A stretch of 64,000 bases of DNA from Azorhizobium caulinodans ORS 571. GTDB taxonomy: Bacteria; Pseudomonadota; Alphaproteobacteria; Rhizobiales; Xanthobacteraceae. Both the position numbers and the translations under genes were made by a program. Positions 23,945-34,217 of the stretch are shown piece by piece; within the stretch, counting starts at the first letter, position 1; each line of letters begins with the position of its first letter. The stretch covers positions 2,795,501 through 2,859,500 of the forward strand of contig NC_009937.1 in assembly GCF_000010525.1 (NCBI RefSeq). The letters are read 5' to 3'. Below the pieces are notes generated by a model, which was given only the letters and a program-made list of their open reading frames with translations, did no database searches and was not told where the DNA came from.

Positions 23945-24613
23945 TCAGGCGGCGGCGAGCCAGATCATGTGGCGGGCGCCGCGCCCCTTGGTTGAAGCCC
24001 GCACGGCTTGCTCCTCCACCTGGAAGCCGGCGGTGCGCAGGCGCCTTGTGAAGCGCTCGTCCGGCGCCGAGGCCCACACCGCCAGGACGCCGCCCGGCAC
24101 CAGCGCCGCCTTCGTCCGGCCGAGGCCGCCCGGCGCATAGAGGCGGTCGTTGCTCTCGACCGTGAGGCCCTCGGGCCCATTGTCCACATCGAGCAGGATG
24201 GCGTCGAAGGCGGCACGGCTCTGGGCGATGAGGGGGGCGACGTCGCCCACATGCAGGCGCACCCGGGGATCATCGAGGCTGCCGGCGAACACCTCGGCCA
24301 TGGGTCCGCGCGCCCAGTCCACAACCTGCGGGACCAGTTCGCACACGGTGATGGCGGCATCCGCAGGCGCCACGGCCAGCGCAGCGCGGAGCGTGAAGCC
24401 CATGCCGAGACCGCCGATGAGGATGCGGGGCTGGGCCCGGCCCGCCAGCCGTTCGCAGGCGAGGCGCGCCAACGCCTCCTCGGAGCCGAACAGGCGGCTG
24501 TTCATGAGCTCGTTGGTGCCGAGCATGATGGAAAATTCTGTGCCGCGCTGCTTGAGGCGCAAGGTGCCGCCGCCCGGCAGAGGTGCGGTGTCGATCAGCG
24601 TCCAGGGTATCAT
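23945..24613 (-). CDS. Spermidine-synthase-like SAM-dependent methyltransferase
   Basis: A 222-residue Rossmann protein with the polyamine-synthase arrangement: an N-terminal beta region (LRLKQRGTEFSIML), the nucleotide loop ILIGGLGMGFTLRAAL, acidic residues in VCELVPQVVDWAR, and AFDAILLDVDNGPEG followed by GGVLAVWASAPD. Proteins of this shape often are annotated spermidine synthase but may be methyltransferases of unknown substrate. The start MIPWTLIDT at 24613 fits the family; a longer in-frame start at 24670 would add residues of poor quality. No functional partner is evident. Confidence 0.75.
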   Translation of the reverse strand: MIPWTLIDTAPLPGGGTLRLKQRGTEFSIMLGTNELMNSRLFGSEEALARLACERLAGRAQPRILIGGLGMGFTLRAALAVAPADAAITVCELVPQVVDWARGPMAEVFAGSLDDPRVRLHVGDVAPLIAQSRAAFDAILLDVDNGPEGLTVESNDRLYAPGGLGRTKAALVPGGVLAVWASAPDERFTRRLRTAGFQVEEQAVRASTKGRGARHMIWLAAA

Positions 24614-24673
24614 CGTCTCGTCCGGCTTGGGCGCGCACCATACACGGCACGCCGAAGACCGGAAGGGCACCGA

Positions 24674-25351
24674 TCAGCGGCGATCAAAGAAGCGCTGGCG
24701 CAGATCTTCCATCACATTGCCGATGTGGCGCGCCATGGCCTGTTCGGCCGCATCCGCATCGCCGGAGGCCACAGCGTCGAGGATGGCGAGGTGCTCGCGG
24801 GCGATCTCGCCGATGCGGCGCGGCCGGCGTTCGAGACCGAAGAGGCGCGAGCGCTGGCGTACCTGCCGGATGAGTTCTGCGAGCAGAGGATTGCCGCTGG
24901 CATTGGCGACGACGTCGTGCAGGTCGTCGTCCGTCCCATCGAGATCGGTGCGGCTGGGATGGGGATCGTCGCCCTCCTCATGCTGCGTCACCGCCTCGAT
25001 CCGCGCCCGCAGCGCCGCAAGGGTCACCGGCGGGACATGGCCGGCAGCCAGGCGCGCGGCTTCCCGCTCCAGCACGAGGCGCACCCGCAAGGCGTGGCTG
25101 TAATCCTCCAGCGTCACGGTCTTGACCTGTAGCGCACCTTCGCCGCGCCGGATCAGCAGTCCTTCGCCTTCGAGGCGAAAGAGCGCATCGCGCAAAGGCG
25201 TGCGGGAGACGTCGAGTTGCTTGGCAAGCTTGCGCTCCTGCACCAGCGAACCGGCTTCCAGCGCGCCGCTCAGGATCATGTCGAGCAACTGGCGATAGGC
25301 CACTTCGGTCAGGCGGGGTGCGGCCGTTCCCGCGTCTGTCTCCGTGACCAT
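24674..25351 (-). CDS. GntR-family regulator with FCD domain
   Basis: A 225-residue FadR-subgroup GntR regulator. The winged helix lies at residues 15-75 (TEVAYRQLLDMILSGALEAG, then LAKQLDVSRTPLRDALFRLE), followed by an all-helical FCD effector domain with the metal-binding Asp/His residues (DDLHDVVANASGNPLLAELI and EHLAILDAVASGD). It is divergent from the amino-acid-type ABC importer and the D-carbamoylase-type gene, which it most likely represses until the imported ligand or product binds. Confidence 0.92.
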   Translation of the reverse strand: MVTETDAGTAAPRLTEVAYRQLLDMILSGALEAGSLVQERKLAKQLDVSRTPLRDALFRLEGEGLLIRRGEGALQVKTVTLEDYSHALRVRLVLEREAARLAAGHVPPVTLAALRARIEAVTQHEEGDDPHPSRTDLDGTDDDLHDVVANASGNPLLAELIRQVRQRSRLFGLERRPRRIGEIAREHLAILDAVASGDADAAEQAMARHIGNVMEDLRQRFFDRR

Positions 25352-25413
25352 CCTCAGCGTGCTCCTGCTGTTCTCGGGGCATGGACCGCATAAAAAATGA
25401 GCATGCAATCCAA

Positions 25414-25445
25414 TTGACCGACATGGAATACCACCGGCATACTAT
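25414..25445 (+). promoter_or_regulatory. Possible promoter of the amino-acid ABC operon
   Basis: TTGACC (25414-25419) and TACTAT (25440-25445) are separated by 20 bp, or CATACT by 18 bp, in the AT-rich part of the divergent gap, about 100 bp before the receptor start. The -35 is good but spacing is not ideal. A GntR site may overlap but could not be fixed. Confidence 0.3.
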
Positions 25446-25547
25446 TTCTCGCACCCCTTGCAAAGCCCCACTGCGCAAGGCGTAGCGGACCCGGCGGGTG
25501 GCGACGCAAATCGCCAGGGCCCGCGTCCAGGCACAGGACACCCAACG

Positions 25548-26408
25548 ATGCGCAAGACCTTCCAGAGCACCCGCGCCGCCGCCTTCGCGATGGCCCTCGC
25601 CGCCCTTCCCTGGGCCGCCACTTCTGCGCTGGCGCAGGATGCGGGCCTCAAGACCGGCGTGGACGGCACCTTCGCCCCCCATGCCATGCCGAACCTCTCG
25701 GGCGGCGTGCAGGGCTTCAACATCGACCTCGCCAATGAGCTGGCCAAGCGACTCGGTACCAAGGTCACCATCGACGCTACCCAGTTCTCCGGTCTCGTGC
25801 CCGGCCTGCAGGCCGGCACCTACGATTTCATCGCGGCTCCGGTGACCGTGAACAAGGATCGTGCCGAACAGCTCCTCTTCACCGAGGGCTATCTCAACAC
25901 CGACTTCCAGTTCGTGGTGAAGAAGGACGCGCCGGAGATCACCAAGCTCGAGGATCTCAAGGGCAAGGTCATCGCCGTGAACAAGGGGTCGGCCTATGAC
26001 AGCTGGGCGCGCGACCTTGCCGACAAGATCGGCTGGACCGTCGAATCCTACGGCACCAATTCCGATGCCATCCAGGCGGTTCTGACCGGCCGCGCCTATG
26101 CGAACGTCGCCGGCAATACGGTCTCGGCCTGGGCGGTGAAGAACAACCCGGCGATCAAGCTGTCCTACCTGCACTCCACCGGCCTCGTCTGGGCGATCCC
26201 GGTGCGCAAGGACAATGTGGCGCTCCGCAACAAGCTGGATGCAGCGATCGAATGCATGAAGAAGGACGGCACCCTCGCCTCCATGCACGAGAAGTGGTTC
26301 GGCACCAAGCCGGCCCCGGGCTCTGCTGCCGCCACCATCTTCCCCGGTTACGGCGTGCCGGACATGCCCGGCTACGACAAGACGGAGCACCCGCTCTCCT
26401 GCTCCTGA
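25548..26408 (+). CDS. Polar amino acid-type ABC solute-binding protein (family 3)
   Basis: A 286-residue periplasmic receptor. A Sec signal peptide (about residues 1-30, ending SALAQD) precedes the SBP_bac_3 fold: [36 protein letters not shown] with the expected R in NKDRAEQL, and FGTKPAPG near the end. The C-terminal tail [16 protein letters not shown] is somewhat extended for the family. It is first in an operon with ATPase and two permeases followed by a carbamoyl-amino-acid hydrolase, so an amino acid derivative such as an N-carbamoyl amino acid is a likely ligand. Confidence 0.9.
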   Translation: MRKTFQSTRAAAFAMALAALPWAATSALAQDAGLKTGVDGTFAPHAMPNLSGGVQGFNIDLANELAKRLGTKVTIDATQFSGLVPGLQAGTYDFIAAPVTVNKDRAEQLLFTEGYLNTDFQFVVKKDAPEITKLEDLKGKVIAVNKGSAYDSWARDLADKIGWTVESYGTNSDAIQAVLTGRAYANVAGNTVSAWAVKNNPAIKLSYLHSTGLVWAIPVRKDNVALRNKLDAAIECMKKDGTLASMHEKWFGTKPAPGSAAATIFPGYGVPDMPGYDKTEHPLSCS

Positions 26409-26425
26409 TCCGCAAGACCTGACCC

Positions 26426-26451
26426 AGCGCGGGGCGCTCTTGCCCCGCGCT
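26426..26451 (+). repeat. Intercistronic hairpin after the receptor gene
   Basis: AGCGCGGGGC (26426-26435) and GCCCCGCGCT (26442-26451) form a perfect ten-base stem with a 6-base loop between the receptor and ATPase genes. No T-run follows. Like the other receptor-ATPase spacers in this window, it probably protects the receptor message or partly stops transcription. Confidence 0.6.
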
Positions 26452-26476
26452 CCCCATCCCACGGCACGGTTCTCCT

Positions 26477-27244
<768 letters not shown>

Positions 27245-27251
27245 GGCCGCC

Positions 27252-27935
27252 ATGACGAATGGCGCGCTTTTTCTCGAAACCTTCTTCAACCCGGTCATCA
27301 TCGCGCGCTACCTGCCCGCCATCGGCAAGGGCATGCTGGTGACGATCGAGGTGGCCGCCTGCGTCATCGTCACCGGCATCGCCCTCGGGCTGGCGCTGGC
27401 GGTGGTGCGCAGCTTCCGTCTCAAGGCGGTCAATGCCGCCATCATCGTGATGGTGGACATCCTGCGCGCTTTGCCCCCGCTGGTGCTCGTCCTTCTCGTC
27501 TATTTCGGCCTGCCGAACGTCGGCCTCACCCTGCCGAGCTTCGCCGTGCTGTGGCTGGTGCTCTCCCTCGTTCTGGCGGCCTTCGCGGAAGAGGTGTTCT
27601 GGGCGGGCATCGTCTCGGTGCGCAAGGGCCAGTGGGAAGCGGGGCGCTGCACTGGCCTCACCGAATTCCAGACGCTGCGCTACATCGTGCTGCCGCAGGC
27701 CATCCGCCTCACCGTGCCGCCGCTCACAAACCGTACCATCGCCATCACCAAGAACACGGCGCTCGGCACCGTGATCGGCGTGCCGGAAATCCTCAACCAG
27801 GCCACCACCGCCCAGAGCTTCTCCGGCAGCGCCACGCCGCTGATGATGGGCGCGGTCGCCTATCTCATCCTCTTCGTGCCGGTGGTCATCGCCGGGCGTT
27901 ATATCGAGACGCGCTTCGCGTGGAGGCGGGCCTGA
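27252..27935 (+). CDS. Amino acid-type ABC transporter permease (HisM/GlnP family)
   Basis: A 227-residue inner-membrane permease. It carries RYLPAIGKGMLVTIEVA at the start, DILRALPPLVLVLLVYFGLP, and the conserved coupling segment GQWEAGRCTGLTEFQTLRYI that contacts the ATPase. The ATG at 27252 lies 7 bp after the ATPase stop. Its stop overlaps the start of the next permease in a TGATG arrangement, so the two channel halves are made together. Confidence 0.92.
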   Translation: MTNGALFLETFFNPVIIARYLPAIGKGMLVTIEVAACVIVTGIALGLALAVVRSFRLKAVNAAIIVMVDILRALPPLVLVLLVYFGLPNVGLTLPSFAVLWLVLSLVLAAFAEEVFWAGIVSVRKGQWEAGRCTGLTEFQTLRYIVLPQAIRLTVPPLTNRTIAITKNTALGTVIGVPEILNQATTAQSFSGSATPLMMGAVAYLILFVPVVIAGRYIETRFAWRRA

Positions 27936-28600
27936 TGGACGCGATCCTCCTCCAGTTCTTCAATCTGGACATCATGCGGCAGGCTGCCCCCCTGGTACTC
28001 CAGGGCCTCGGCATGACGCTGATGGTGTGCTGCGCGGTGATCCCGCTCGGGCTCGTCGGCGGCCTTATCGTGGCGCTCGGCAGCCGGGCGCGCTCGCGCC
28101 TCGCGAGAGGCCTGCTGGCCGGGTTCATCGACGTGCTGCGCGCCCTGCCGCCGCTGGTGCTGCTGATCGCCATCTCGGCCGGGCTGCCCTTCGCGGGCAT
28201 CCGCCTCTCGCCCTTCGCCTGCGTGACACTGGCGCTGTTCCTCAACACCTCGGCCTATTATGGCGAGGTGTATCGCGCCGGCCTCGACAGCGTGTCTCAC
28301 GGACAGTGGGAAGCGGCGCGCTGCACCGGCCTCAGCGCCTCGCAGGCCATGTTCTACGTCATCATCCCGCAGGCGGTGCGCAACGTACTGCCGGACCTCG
28401 TGTCCAACACGGTGGAGGTGGTGAAGCTCACCTCGCTCGCCAGCGTCGTGGCCCTGCCGGAGATGCTCTATTCGGCGGACATGGCCCGCTCGCTGACCTT
28501 CAATTCCTCTCCCATCATGCTGGCCGCCCTCATCTACCTCGCCCTGCTGTGGCCCGTGGTGCGCCTCATGAGCCGGCTGGAACACCGGCTCGGAACCTGA
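27935..28600 (+). CDS. Amino acid-type ABC transporter permease (HisQ family)
   Basis: A 221-residue permease paralogous to the one before it, with DVLRALPPLVLLIAISAGLP, AYYGEVYRAGLDSVSHGQWE and RCTGLSASQAMFYVIIPQAV. It forms the heterodimeric channel with the 27252-27935 product. The stop is 60 bp before the D-carbamoylase-type gene; no terminator separates them, so they probably share a transcript. Confidence 0.92.
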   Translation: MDAILLQFFNLDIMRQAAPLVLQGLGMTLMVCCAVIPLGLVGGLIVALGSRARSRLARGLLAGFIDVLRALPPLVLLIAISAGLPFAGIRLSPFACVTLALFLNTSAYYGEVYRAGLDSVSHGQWEAARCTGLSASQAMFYVIIPQAVRNVLPDLVSNTVEVVKLTSLASVVALPEMLYSADMARSLTFNSSPIMLAALIYLALLWPVVRLMSRLEHRLGT

Positions 28601-28660
28601 TCCCCTCTCAAGCGAAACGGCCCGGCGCGGCGGAGCGCAGGCCCCCAGGAGTCTAGGAAG

Positions 28661-29593
28661 ATGCGTGAAATCAAGGTCGCGGCGGCCCAGTTGGGCGCCA
28701 TCCAGAAGGCGGAGAGCCGGGAGGCCGTGGTCGGCCGCATGCTCGCCCTGATGGCCCAGGCGAAAGCCGCCGGCTGCAACCTCATCGTCTATCCCGAGCT
28801 CGCGCTCACCACTTTCTTCCCGCGCTGGTACCACGAGAACCGCGCCGAGGCGGACGTGTGGTTCGAGAGCGCGATGCCCAACGAGGCGACCCAGCCGCTG
28901 TTCGACGCCGCGCGCGAATATGGCATGGCCATGAGCTTCGGCTATGCGGAGCTGACCCCGGACGGCCACCACTTCAACACGTCCATCCTCGTGGACGACA
29001 AGGGCAACATCGTCGGCAAGTATCGCAAGATCCACCTGCCGGGCCATGCGGAATACGACCACGACCGCAGCCACCAGCATCTGGAGAAGCGCTATTTCGA
29101 GCCGGGCGACCTCGGCTTCAACGTGTGGCGCACCATGGGCGGCATCTTCGGCATGGCGATCTGCAACGATCGCCGCTGGCCGGAGACCTATCGCGAGATG
29201 GGCCTTCAGGGCGTGGAGATGATCCTGCTGGGCTTCAACACCCCGTCGGTGAACGGCCAGAAGGGCGCCGAGGCCCATGCCCAGCGCATGTTCCACCACA
29301 AGCTCTCCGTGCAAGCCGGCGCCTACCAGAATTCCACCTGGGTCATCGCCGTCGCCAAGGCCGGTTCCGAGGACGGCCATCACCTGATGGGCGGCACCGT
29401 CATCGTGAATCCGGATGGCGAGATCGTCGCGGAATCGAGGACCGAGGACGATGAACTGGTGATCGCCGCCTGCGATCTCGATGCCACGGTTTTCGGCAAG
29501 GAGACGGTGTTCGATTTCGCCCGCCACCGCCGCATCGAACACTATGGCCGCATCAACACCCAGACGGGCGTGATCCTGCCGCCGGAGGCCTGA
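28661..29593 (+). CDS. N-carbamoyl-D-amino acid hydrolase-like nitrilase-family enzyme
   Basis: A 310-residue nitrilase-superfamily C-N hydrolase. The catalytic triad is Glu46 (VYPELALTTFFPRWY), Lys123 (KYRKIHLPG) and Cys168 (GMAICNDRRWPE); the FFPRWY and NDRRWPE contexts are those of D-carbamoylases, which split N-carbamoyl-D-amino acids into D-amino acid, CO2 and ammonia. Length is normal (about 305). The upstream amino acid importer and the downstream hydantoin-racemase-like gene fit hydantoin or carbamoyl amino acid use, yet no hydantoinase gene is present here. Beta-ureidopropionase activity is a less likely alternative. Confidence 0.87.
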   Translation: MREIKVAAAQLGAIQKAESREAVVGRMLALMAQAKAAGCNLIVYPELALTTFFPRWYHENRAEADVWFESAMPNEATQPLFDAAREYGMAMSFGYAELTPDGHHFNTSILVDDKGNIVGKYRKIHLPGHAEYDHDRSHQHLEKRYFEPGDLGFNVWRTMGGIFGMAICNDRRWPETYREMGLQGVEMILLGFNTPSVNGQKGAEAHAQRMFHHKLSVQAGAYQNSTWVIAVAKAGSEDGHHLMGGTVIVNPDGEIVAESRTEDDELVIAACDLDATVFGKETVFDFARHRRIEHYGRINTQTGVILPPEA

Positions 29594-29597
29594 TCCC

Positions 29598-30266
29598 ATG
29601 AGCGATACGGACGCGGCCGAAGGGCTGAGCTTTGATTTCGCCGCCACGGCGCCGGACCTGCGCTACAAGCTGCTGACCGGCCTCGTGGTGCCGCGTCCCA
29701 TCGCCTGGGTCACCACCCGCTCCACGGCGGGCGTCGTGAATGCGGCGCCCTTCTCCTTCTTCAACGTGTTCGCGCAGGAGCCGCCGCTTCTGGTGCTCGG
29801 CATCGACACCCGCAGCGACGGCAGCCCGAAGGACACGCTGGTCAACATCCGCGAGACCCGCGCCTTCGTGGTGCATCTGCCGGACGAGGCCACCGCCAAG
29901 GCGATGAACGACACCGCCATGGATTTTCCCGGCGCGGAAGGCGAGCCCGAGGCCCTGGGCCTCGCGCTCGTGCCGGGCACACACGGCCCGGTGCCGCGCC
30001 TTCGGGATGCGCCGGTCGCCATGGAATGCCGGCAGGTGACGACGCTGAACTTCGGTCCGCGCCGCGATCTCGTGCTCGGGGAAGTGCTGGCGCTCCACAC
30101 ACGCCCCGGCATTCTGGATGCCGGCACGCTCCGGACCAATTACGAGGTCTACCAGCCCATCGCCCGCCTCGGCGGGACGCTCTATGCCCATCTGAACGAC
30201 CGCTTCAGCATGGAGCGCGAGACCTATGAGGCCTTCAAGGCGCGCGGCGGCAAGGACGGCACCTGA
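29598..30266 (+). CDS. Flavin-reductase-like FMN-binding split-barrel protein
   Basis: A 222-residue protein of the flavin reductase/DIM6-NTAB family. The split-barrel core shows LLTGLVVPRPIAWVTTRSTA, NAAPFSFFNVFAQEPPLLVL and DTLVNIRETRAFVVHL, residues that bind the FMN isoalloxazine and phosphate. Such proteins reduce flavin for a two-component monooxygenase or act as FMN proteins of unknown role. No partner monooxygenase lies in the window. It is longer than RutF (about 165 residues) and different in sequence. It follows the hydrolase gene by 4 bp, so it is in the same operon. Confidence 0.85.
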   Translation: MSDTDAAEGLSFDFAATAPDLRYKLLTGLVVPRPIAWVTTRSTAGVVNAAPFSFFNVFAQEPPLLVLGIDTRSDGSPKDTLVNIRETRAFVVHLPDEATAKAMNDTAMDFPGAEGEPEALGLALVPGTHGPVPRLRDAPVAMECRQVTTLNFGPRRDLVLGEVLALHTRPGILDAGTLRTNYEVYQPIARLGGTLYAHLNDRFSMERETYEAFKARGGKDGT

Positions 30267-30272
30267 GGCCCT

Positions 30273-30935
30273 TCAGGCCCCCGCCGCCTGCACCGCCCCG
30301 ATAGCCATGGTGACGGCGGCGAGCACCGGATCGACAACCGGCACGCCCAGCGCCTCCTCCAGCGGCCGGCGGTGGCGGGACATGCCGGCACAGCCCATGA
30401 CGATGACATCGCAGCGGTCGAGCCGCATGAGGTCGCGGCCCACCTCGATCATGCGGGCGAGCGTATTTTCCCCCGCCGCGCTCTCCGCGACGCTCATTTT
30501 GAGCGGGCGCTCCCCGGCGAAGCGCTCATAGAGGCCCATCTGGCGCACATAGCGCTGATGCCGCGCCATGGTGCCCTCGCCGATGGCGATGACGCCGAAG
30601 CGGTCGCCCCGCGCCAGCGCCGTGAGCAAGCCCGCCTCGCAGATGCCGAACACCGGCGCTTTCGTACCCTCGCGGCACACATGCAGGCCCGGATCGCTGT
30701 AGCAGGCGATGACGAAGGCGCCCGCGCCCTGCTCGCGCTCCACGAGCCGGCGCAGGGGCAAGGAGACGGATTCCACATCCGCCTGCGTCTCCACCCCATA
30801 GGGACCGTCTTCCAGCGTGACACAGCGGATCGCGGGGCCGTCCGAGAAGCGCAGCGGCGCCAGCGCGGCATCGAAGCCGGCGGTCACCACCGCATTGGAA
30901 TTGGGATTGACCACAAGGATGTCCGGCCGCGTCAT
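30273..30935 (-). CDS. Asp/Glu-racemase superfamily protein, hydantoin racemase-like
   Basis: A 220-residue protein beginning MTRPDILVVNPNSN. Two cysteines in the right places for a racemase pair are Cys78 (IACYSDPGLHV) and Cys182 (MGCAGMSRH), as in hydantoin racemase, which interconverts L- and D-5-substituted hydantoins. The superfamily also includes maleate isomerase and arylmalonate decarboxylase. The ATG at 30935 is preceded in frame by a GTG at 30938. It converges with the flavin-reductase-like gene with a 6-bp gap, so it is not in the same operon although its theme is related. Confidence 0.82.
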   Translation of the reverse strand: MTRPDILVVNPNSNAVVTAGFDAALAPLRFSDGPAIRCVTLEDGPYGVETQADVESVSLPLRRLVEREQGAGAFVIACYSDPGLHVCREGTKAPVFGICEAGLLTALARGDRFGVIAIGEGTMARHQRYVRQMGLYERFAGERPLKMSVAESAAGENTLARMIEVGRDLMRLDRCDVIVMGCAGMSRHRRPLEEALGVPVVDPVLAAVTMAIGAVQAAGA

Positions 30936-30986
30936 CACTGATCCCCGCTGATGGTCCCTTTCCCGATGATTAGACCGTCCCTTGCG

Positions 30987-31928
30987 TCACTGTCCACGCG
31001 GGCGGCGTCCGCCACGCGGAACGGCGGCACCTGAAAAATCCTCCTTCGCCACGCCGGCCAGGATCGCCCGGTGCAGGGCGCGGCCGGCGGGCGTGAGATC
31101 GCGGCCCGCCCGCTTGATGAGGAACAGTTGCCGCTCCACGCGCGGCTCCACCAATGGACGGAAGGTGAGCCCGGCGTGATCCGGACGGGGCCAGGCCAAG
31201 CCCGGAAGCGGCGCCACCCCGACGCCTGCCTCCACCATGGCCAGCAATGTCGCCGGATGCTCCGCCTCGTGGTGAGGCACGGCGGGCGCGGGCAGGCCGC
31301 GCTCCATTTCCAGCCGGATGCCCGTGCCCGGCGCCATGGCGATGAGGCCCGCCTGCCCGGCCTCCTCCCATGTCACGCTCTCATGGGCGGCCAGTGGATG
31401 GTCCCGCCGCATCACGAGGGCGAAGCTGTCGGTGAGCAGGAAGGTGCTGTCGAGATCCGGATCATCGCCCGGCACGTTGGCAACGCCGAGTTCCGCGTCA
31501 CCGCTGCGCAGAGCGGTGATGATCTGGTGGCGCGGCGCCTCGCGCACGGCGACGCTCACCATGGGATGGGCCTCCTGAAACTGCGCCAGCACCTGCGGCA
31601 GCAGGCGCAGGGCGACGGAGGGCACGCAGGTGACTGTCACGTGGCCCCGCCGGTGCTCCTTGAGGTCCCTGAGATCCTGCAACTGGTGATCAAGGTCCGC
31701 CAGCACGCGCTGCACACCGGGGAGGAATTCACGCCCGATGGCGCTCAGCTGCACGCTGCGGGTGGTGCGGTCCAGAAGCCGCACGCCGAGGTCGGCTTCC
31801 AGTTGCTGGACGGCCTGACTCAGAGCCGACTGGGAGAGGCCGAGGAGGCGCGCGGCGCGGCTGAAGCTGCCGGTCTGGGCCACCGCCACGAAGGCCCGTA
31901 GCTGGCGCAAGTTCATATTCATCGACAT
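30987..31928 (-). CDS. LysR-family transcriptional regulator
   Basis: A 313-residue LysR regulator with helix-turn-helix NLRQLRAFVAVAQTGSFSRA and LSQSALSQAVQQLEADLG, and an effector domain from about residue 95 (VTVTCVPSVALRLLPQVL). ATGs at 31928, 31922 and 31916 are alternatives. It is divergent from the rut-like/ABC operon and only 51 bp upstream of the racemase-like gene on the same strand, so it may control both. In Escherichia coli the rut operon is controlled by the TetR-family RutR instead. Confidence 0.9.
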   Translation of the reverse strand: MSMNMNLRQLRAFVAVAQTGSFSRAARLLGLSQSALSQAVQQLEADLGVRLLDRTTRSVQLSAIGREFLPGVQRVLADLDHQLQDLRDLKEHRRGHVTVTCVPSVALRLLPQVLAQFQEAHPMVSVAVREAPRHQIITALRSGDAELGVANVPGDDPDLDSTFLLTDSFALVMRRDHPLAAHESVTWEEAGQAGLIAMAPGTGIRLEMERGLPAPAVPHHEAEHPATLLAMVEAGVGVAPLPGLAWPRPDHAGLTFRPLVEPRVERQLFLIKRAGRDLTPAGRALHRAILAGVAKEDFSGAAVPRGGRRPRGQ

Positions 31929-31955
31929 ATCTTATGAATATATTGGTTTTTCCCG

Positions 31956-31969
31956 GCTTGTTAATAAGC
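31956..31969. promoter_or_regulatory. Candidate LysR operator in the rut-like divergent gap
   Basis: GCTTGTTAATAAGC is a near-perfect AT-rich dyad 27 bp from the LysR start and about 115 bp from the receptor start. LysR proteins favour such sites. No RutR-type palindrome (TTGACCANNTGGTCAA) was found in the gap. Confidence 0.45.
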
Positions 31970-32082
31970 TGAGCGGATGCCACCATTTTCACCGTGAACA
32001 ATGAATGTGCAGCGGCCCTCACGCCGCCAGCATGGACGGTGCGGGACCACGCGCCGCCGCCTTCCTTCCAAGAGGCCTTCCC

Positions 32083-33099
32083 ATGGTGATGGACCGGCGT
32101 TCGCTCCTGAAATTCTCGCTCGCCAGCGCGGCGGCGGGCACATTCGGCCTGCCGGGCATCGCCCGCGCGGCCGGCACGCCCGTGGTGGTGTCGGAGGCCC
32201 TGCGCCTCGGCATGTATGCGACGCTCTATGTGGCGGCCGACAAGGGCCTGTTCGCCAAGCACGGGCTGGAGGCGGATGTCTCCACCGCCGGCGGCATTGC
32301 TTTGCCCACCCCCATGGTGCTCTCCGGCCGCGCGCAGTTCGGCGTCACCAGCCCCGGCATGTCGGTGAATGCGGTGCGCGAGGGCGGCAAGATCAAGAAC
32401 ATCGCCAAGATCGTCGGCGGCGTCTCTATGTGGGCCATGGCGCGGCCCGACAGCCCGATCAAGTCCATCGAGGATCTCAAGGGCAAGACCATCGCCACCC
32501 TGAAATTTCCCTCCTCCACCATCCAGGTGCCCACCTACGCCATGAAGGCCGTGGGCAAGTTCGACCCGAAGGAAGCGGGCGTCACCTTCCTTGAACTGCC
32601 GCCGGGCGCGCAGGCCGCAGCGGTGAAGGACGGGCGCGCGGACATCGCCACAGCCTTCGAATGGGACATCTCCATCGGCGCCGAACAGTTCGGCCTCAAG
32701 CCGGTGCTGTCCTTCGGCGACATCATCGGCCCGCTCTGCTTCACCTCCGCCATGGCGAGCGAGGACTTCATCGCCAAGAATCCGGCCACCGTGCAGGGCT
32801 TCTGCAATGCGCTGGCCGAGGCGCAGAAGCTGATGCACCAGGACAATGCGGTCTTCACGCAGGTGGCCGAGAAGTACTTCCCGAAAGTTGCGCCTTCGGT
32901 GATCGCCAACGCCACGAAGAATTTCTTCGGCTCGCGCACCGCCATTCCCCAGAACCCCACCATCTCGCAGGAGGAGTGGGAGCGCGACATGCAGCTCGAA
33001 CTCGGCGGCGGCTCCATCAAGGAAGCCCTGCCCTATGCCCAGATGGTGGACAATTCCTTCGCCCTGAAGGCGGCGAAGGATTTCGGAGTGGCCGGATGA
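32083..33099 (+). CDS. NitT/TauT-family solute-binding protein (Tat signal)
   Basis: A 338-residue periplasmic receptor. The start ATG at 32083 follows AGAGG at 7 bp; a second ATG sits two codons later. A twin-arginine signal is present ([17 protein letters not shown]). The NMT1/SsuA-type body shows [37 protein letters not shown] and [18 protein letters not shown]. Its stop overlaps the rutB start by 4 bp, so receptor and enzyme are made together; a pyrimidine or ureide ligand is therefore likely. Confidence 0.9.
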   Translation: MVMDRRSLLKFSLASAAAGTFGLPGIARAAGTPVVVSEALRLGMYATLYVAADKGLFAKHGLEADVSTAGGIALPTPMVLSGRAQFGVTSPGMSVNAVREGGKIKNIAKIVGGVSMWAMARPDSPIKSIEDLKGKTIATLKFPSSTIQVPTYAMKAVGKFDPKEAGVTFLELPPGAQAAAVKDGRADIATAFEWDISIGAEQFGLKPVLSFGDIIGPLCFTSAMASEDFIAKNPATVQGFCNALAEAQKLMHQDNAVFTQVAEKYFPKVAPSVIANATKNFFGSRTAIPQNPTISQEEWERDMQLELGGGSIKEALPYAQMVDNSFALKAAKDFGVAG

Positions 33100-33821
33100 C
33101 CTTTGCGACCAGCTATCCCCCGGCCCGCCGCACCGTCGTGCTGCCGGCCCGGCCCGAACCCCTGTCCGTGGCGGTGGAGGAAACCGCCGTCGTGGTCGTG
33201 GACATGCAGAATGCCTACGCCTCGCCCGGCGGCTATCTCGATATCGCCGGCTTCGACATTTCCGGCGCCAAGGCCGCCATTTCGGCCATCGCCGAGACGG
33301 TGGAGGCGGCCCGCGCGGCCGGCGTGACCGTGATCTATTTCCAGAACGGTTGGGACAAGGATTATGTGGAGGCGGGCGGCCCCGGCTCGCCCAACTGGCA
33401 CAAGTCCAATGCGCTGAAGACCATGCGCAAGAAGCCCGAGCTTCAGGGCCAGCTTCTGGCGAAGGGCGGCTGGGACTATGCGCTGGTGGACCAGTTGGCC
33501 CCGCAGCCCGGCGACATCGTGGTGCCCAAGCCGCGCTATTCCGGCTTCTTCAACTCACAGTTCGACAGCATCCTGCGGGCGCGCGGCATCCGCAATCTCG
33601 TCTTCTGCGGCATCGCCACCAATGTCTGCGTGGAATCCACCCTGCGCGACGGCTTCCACCTCGAATATTTCGGCATCCTGCTGGAGGACGCGACCCATCA
33701 GGCCGGTCCCGAATACGTGCAGAAGGCCGCCATCTACAATGTGGAGACATTCTTCGGCTGGGTTTCCACCGTCGCCGATTTCCGCCGCGCCTTCGCGCAG
33801 ATCCCTCCCAAGGAAGACTGA
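33096..33821 (+). CDS. rutB: Ureidoacrylate amidohydrolase RutB
   Basis: A 241-residue isochorismatase-fold hydrolase that matches RutB closely, including [40 protein letters not shown] and [13 protein letters not shown]. The triad Asp36, Lys145, Cys178 is present, offset uniformly by 12 from my recollection of the E. coli enzyme. RutB splits (per)ureidoacrylate from uracil ring opening into carbamate and aminoacrylate. It overlaps the receptor gene by 4 bp and precedes rutC by 6 bp. The ring-opening monooxygenase RutA is absent from the window. Confidence 0.92.
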   Translation: MTFATSYPPARRTVVLPARPEPLSVAVEETAVVVVDMQNAYASPGGYLDIAGFDISGAKAAISAIAETVEAARAAGVTVIYFQNGWDKDYVEAGGPGSPNWHKSNALKTMRKKPELQGQLLAKGGWDYALVDQLAPQPGDIVVPKPRYSGFFNSQFDSILRARGIRNLVFCGIATNVCVESTLRDGFHLEYFGILLEDATHQAGPEYVQKAAIYNVETFFGWVSTVADFRRAFAQIPPKED

Positions 33822-33827
33822 CCGGCC

Positions 33828-34214
33828 ATGACCTCCCGCGCCATCATTCCCCCCGGCTCCGGCGTGCCGCTGGCGCCCTATTCGCCCGGTATGCAGGCGG
33901 ACAATGTGATCTATGTCTCGGGCACCCTGCCCTTCGACAAGGACAACAACGTCGTCCATCTGGGGGACGCTGCGTGCCAGACCCGGCATGTGCTGGAGAT
34001 CATCAAGGGCGTGCTGGAAGCCGCCGGCTCCGGCATGGCGGACGTGACCTTCAACCACATCTTCCTGACAGACTGGGCGAATTACGGCGCCATCAACGCC
34101 GTCTATGCGGAATATTTCCCCGGCGAGAAGCCCGCGCGCTATTGCGTGCAGGTGGGCCTCGTGAAGCCCGGCGCGCTGGTGGAGATCGCCACCATCGCCC
34201 ACAAGCGGGCCTGA
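33828..34214 (+). CDS. rutC: RidA-family aminoacrylate deaminase RutC
   Basis: A 128-residue RidA/YjgF-family protein. [51 protein letters not shown] and [13 protein letters not shown] match RutC along the full length; the conserved Arg of the active cleft is in KPARYCV. RidA proteins speed hydrolysis of reactive enamine/imine compounds such as 3-aminoacrylate, releasing ammonia. It lies between rutB and an importer permease, 3-6 bp from each, so all are in one operon. Confidence 0.92.
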   Translation: MTSRAIIPPGSGVPLAPYSPGMQADNVIYVSGTLPFDKDNNVVHLGDAACQTRHVLEIIKGVLEAAGSGMADVTFNHIFLTDWANYGAINAVYAEYFPGEKPARYCVQVGLVKPGALVEIATIAHKRA

Positions 34215-34217
34215 GCC

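Noticed and set aside
29598-30266. RutF (flavin reductase of the uracil pathway)
   Set aside because: Although of the same broad fold, the protein is about 55 residues longer, differs in motifs and lies in the carbamoylase operon rather than with rutBCD.
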